This document shows, one piece after another, positions 62,924 through 64,000 of a DNA stretch of 64,000 nucleotides. The notes beneath the pieces are model-generated. The model did no database searches. It had not been told where the DNA came from and saw only the letters and a program-made list of their open reading frames with translations. Made by a program: the position numbers and the translations under genes. This stretch comes from Pegea sp. RAD2-039 (lineage: Eukaryota > Chordata > Thaliacea > Salpida > Salpidae), in assembly GCA_034620365.1 (NCBI GenBank), contig JAQGEQ010000363.1, forward strand, positions 1,302,001-1,366,000, given 5' to 3'. Every line of letters begins with the position of its first letter. The first letter of the stretch is position 1.

Positions 62924-64000
62924 CCTAGGCTTCGCTTTCATTATAATATCAAAGAGTTATCTCTGATAATTTTCTGCTATCAGCAATCTTGATGTGACAA
63001 ATTGTGTTGAAACTTTCAAATTTGTCATCTGATATTGTGACAGTAACTTTATTGACTAGCAATCTTTCTATTTTCTTTTTTTATTTCTAAAATGTGCTTT
63101 CAGATTTACTAAGGTTGATTATTTTAGATTTTGTATCTTTAGTTTCACACCTGCCTAGTTGAAGCTTTTATGATTGAGCAGTTTCTGTGCAATTGTTTGT
63201 ATATAATTGACTCTAAATTGTTATTATTCTGGAAAAAATTGCTGTCAAAAATTATTTACGAAATTTTACTTTATATTGGTCGATTTAATTTATGAATAAA
63301 AAGTATTTTAGCAAATTATGAAATTATTTTAATGTTTGTATTTTTGTAAACGCTTCAAACTGCAAGCTTAATACGCCTTGTGTTTCTACTTTAAGATCTA
63401 TTAAATTTTCTATTAACAAATATTAGTTTTATGTTTCTGCATCTAAACAAAACTTTCAAACTTATTTTGAAATCAGTAAAACGATTTTATATCATATTTT
63501 TAGTCGAGTTTAAATGGGGTCTTTGTAAAAAGTTTGAAATAGTTATGAAGAGAAAGAAGAGTTTAGAAGAACTTGCTTCTCACAGACGGCCTTCAGCTGC
63601 TCGTCTTGCAGTTTCTGACAAGTGTTTCATAATGTGAAAAAAGGATTTATTTCCAAAATTTCTAAACAGATTTTATCGAAGTGGAAACTTGGTTACAGCT
63701 TTTTTTAATGACGTAACGTCCTGACTAGTGCGAAAACTTGATTTGAAGTCCAGATAAAACTGGGTGCCCGGTACAAGACAGTCGGTGACATTAATCAAAC
63801 TTCATTGAGTAGATAAAGAATATATAAACTTCCTCCTAACAAATTAGCAAAATTTGTTTCTGTAGACAAAATTAAATTTGAGAGTTACCACTCTTTGTGT
63901 TAACTTGCAAATATTTTTAAAAATATTTATTTTTTATTTTGTGATGAACAAATTTGAAAGATAAATTTATTTTCAGAAGTGATGCTTTATTACTAAACAT
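62924..64000. other. Right-edge region, mostly unassigned
   Basis: It contains the DRAM2-like gene's 3' UTR and then AT-rich sequence. Apart from the short frame at 63545-63637, nothing coding was recognised before the window ends. Confidence 0.45.
63545..63637 (+). CDS. Possible exon of an unidentified gene
   Basis: A frame from the ATG at 63545 reads KRKKSLEELASHRRPSAARL, with balanced codon use unlike the surrounding AT-rich DNA, and stops at 63637. A donor-like GACAA|GTGTTT at about 63622 could end the exon earlier. The basic, helical segment matches no family I know. It may be the first coding exon of a gene continuing to the right, or chance. Confidence 0.3.
   Translation: MKRKKSLEELASHRRPSAARLAVSDKCFIM

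Overview
The window is animal nuclear DNA. It is AT-rich and has compact multi-exon genes with GT-AG introns, many of them only about 45-60 bp long. The orthologues found (centriolin, GDP-fucose transporter, ORC2, Pol III subunit RPC3, SLC22 carriers, rabaptin-5, histone H3.3, a TOCA/CIP4 F-BAR protein and DRAM2) fit an invertebrate metazoan. I cannot place it to phylum from sequence alone. Products are called from hand-translated exons matched to remembered family sequence; no database search was run.

Layout. 1-4651 (-): 5' part of centriolin, continuing off the left edge. 6411-8156 (+): SLC35C1, divergent from centriolin. 8986-10480 (-): single-exon ORC2 with an apparent one-base frameshift at a C5 tract. 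10481-15570: about 5 kb without a recognisable gene, holding a compositionally odd island at about 11.8-12.96 kb. 15571-18302 (+): POLR3C. 18909-23082 (-) and 28571-33033 (+): two SLC22-type transporters, head to head. Between them lie two tandem modules, each made of a non-coding repeat plus a broken piece of POLR3C. 34030-38678 (-): rabaptin-5. 39101-39511 (-): histone H3.3, with a probable distant 5' non-coding exon near a CRE site.

Right half. 41.39-44.29 kb: two decayed non-LTR retrotransposon copies pointing at each other. 44.64-49.20 kb: a large inverted duplication (arms about 1.25 kb, spacer about 2 kb). Each arm carries a complete two-exon gene for a secreted Cys/His/Tyr-rich protein with an eight-residue KAPTHYCA-type repeat; I do not recognise this family. 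51374-55280 (-): TOCA/CIP4-like F-BAR-HR1-SH3 gene. 55.3-61.7 kb: very AT-rich, no gene seen. 61668-62923 (+): DRAM2-like gene. A possible exon of an unidentified gene lies near 63.55 kb.

The genes are mostly unrelated housekeeping, trafficking and transport functions and form no pathway cluster. The parts that stand out are the inverted gene pair, the POLR3C-derived modules, an excess of the palindrome TGACGTCA, and the 11.8-12.96 kb island.
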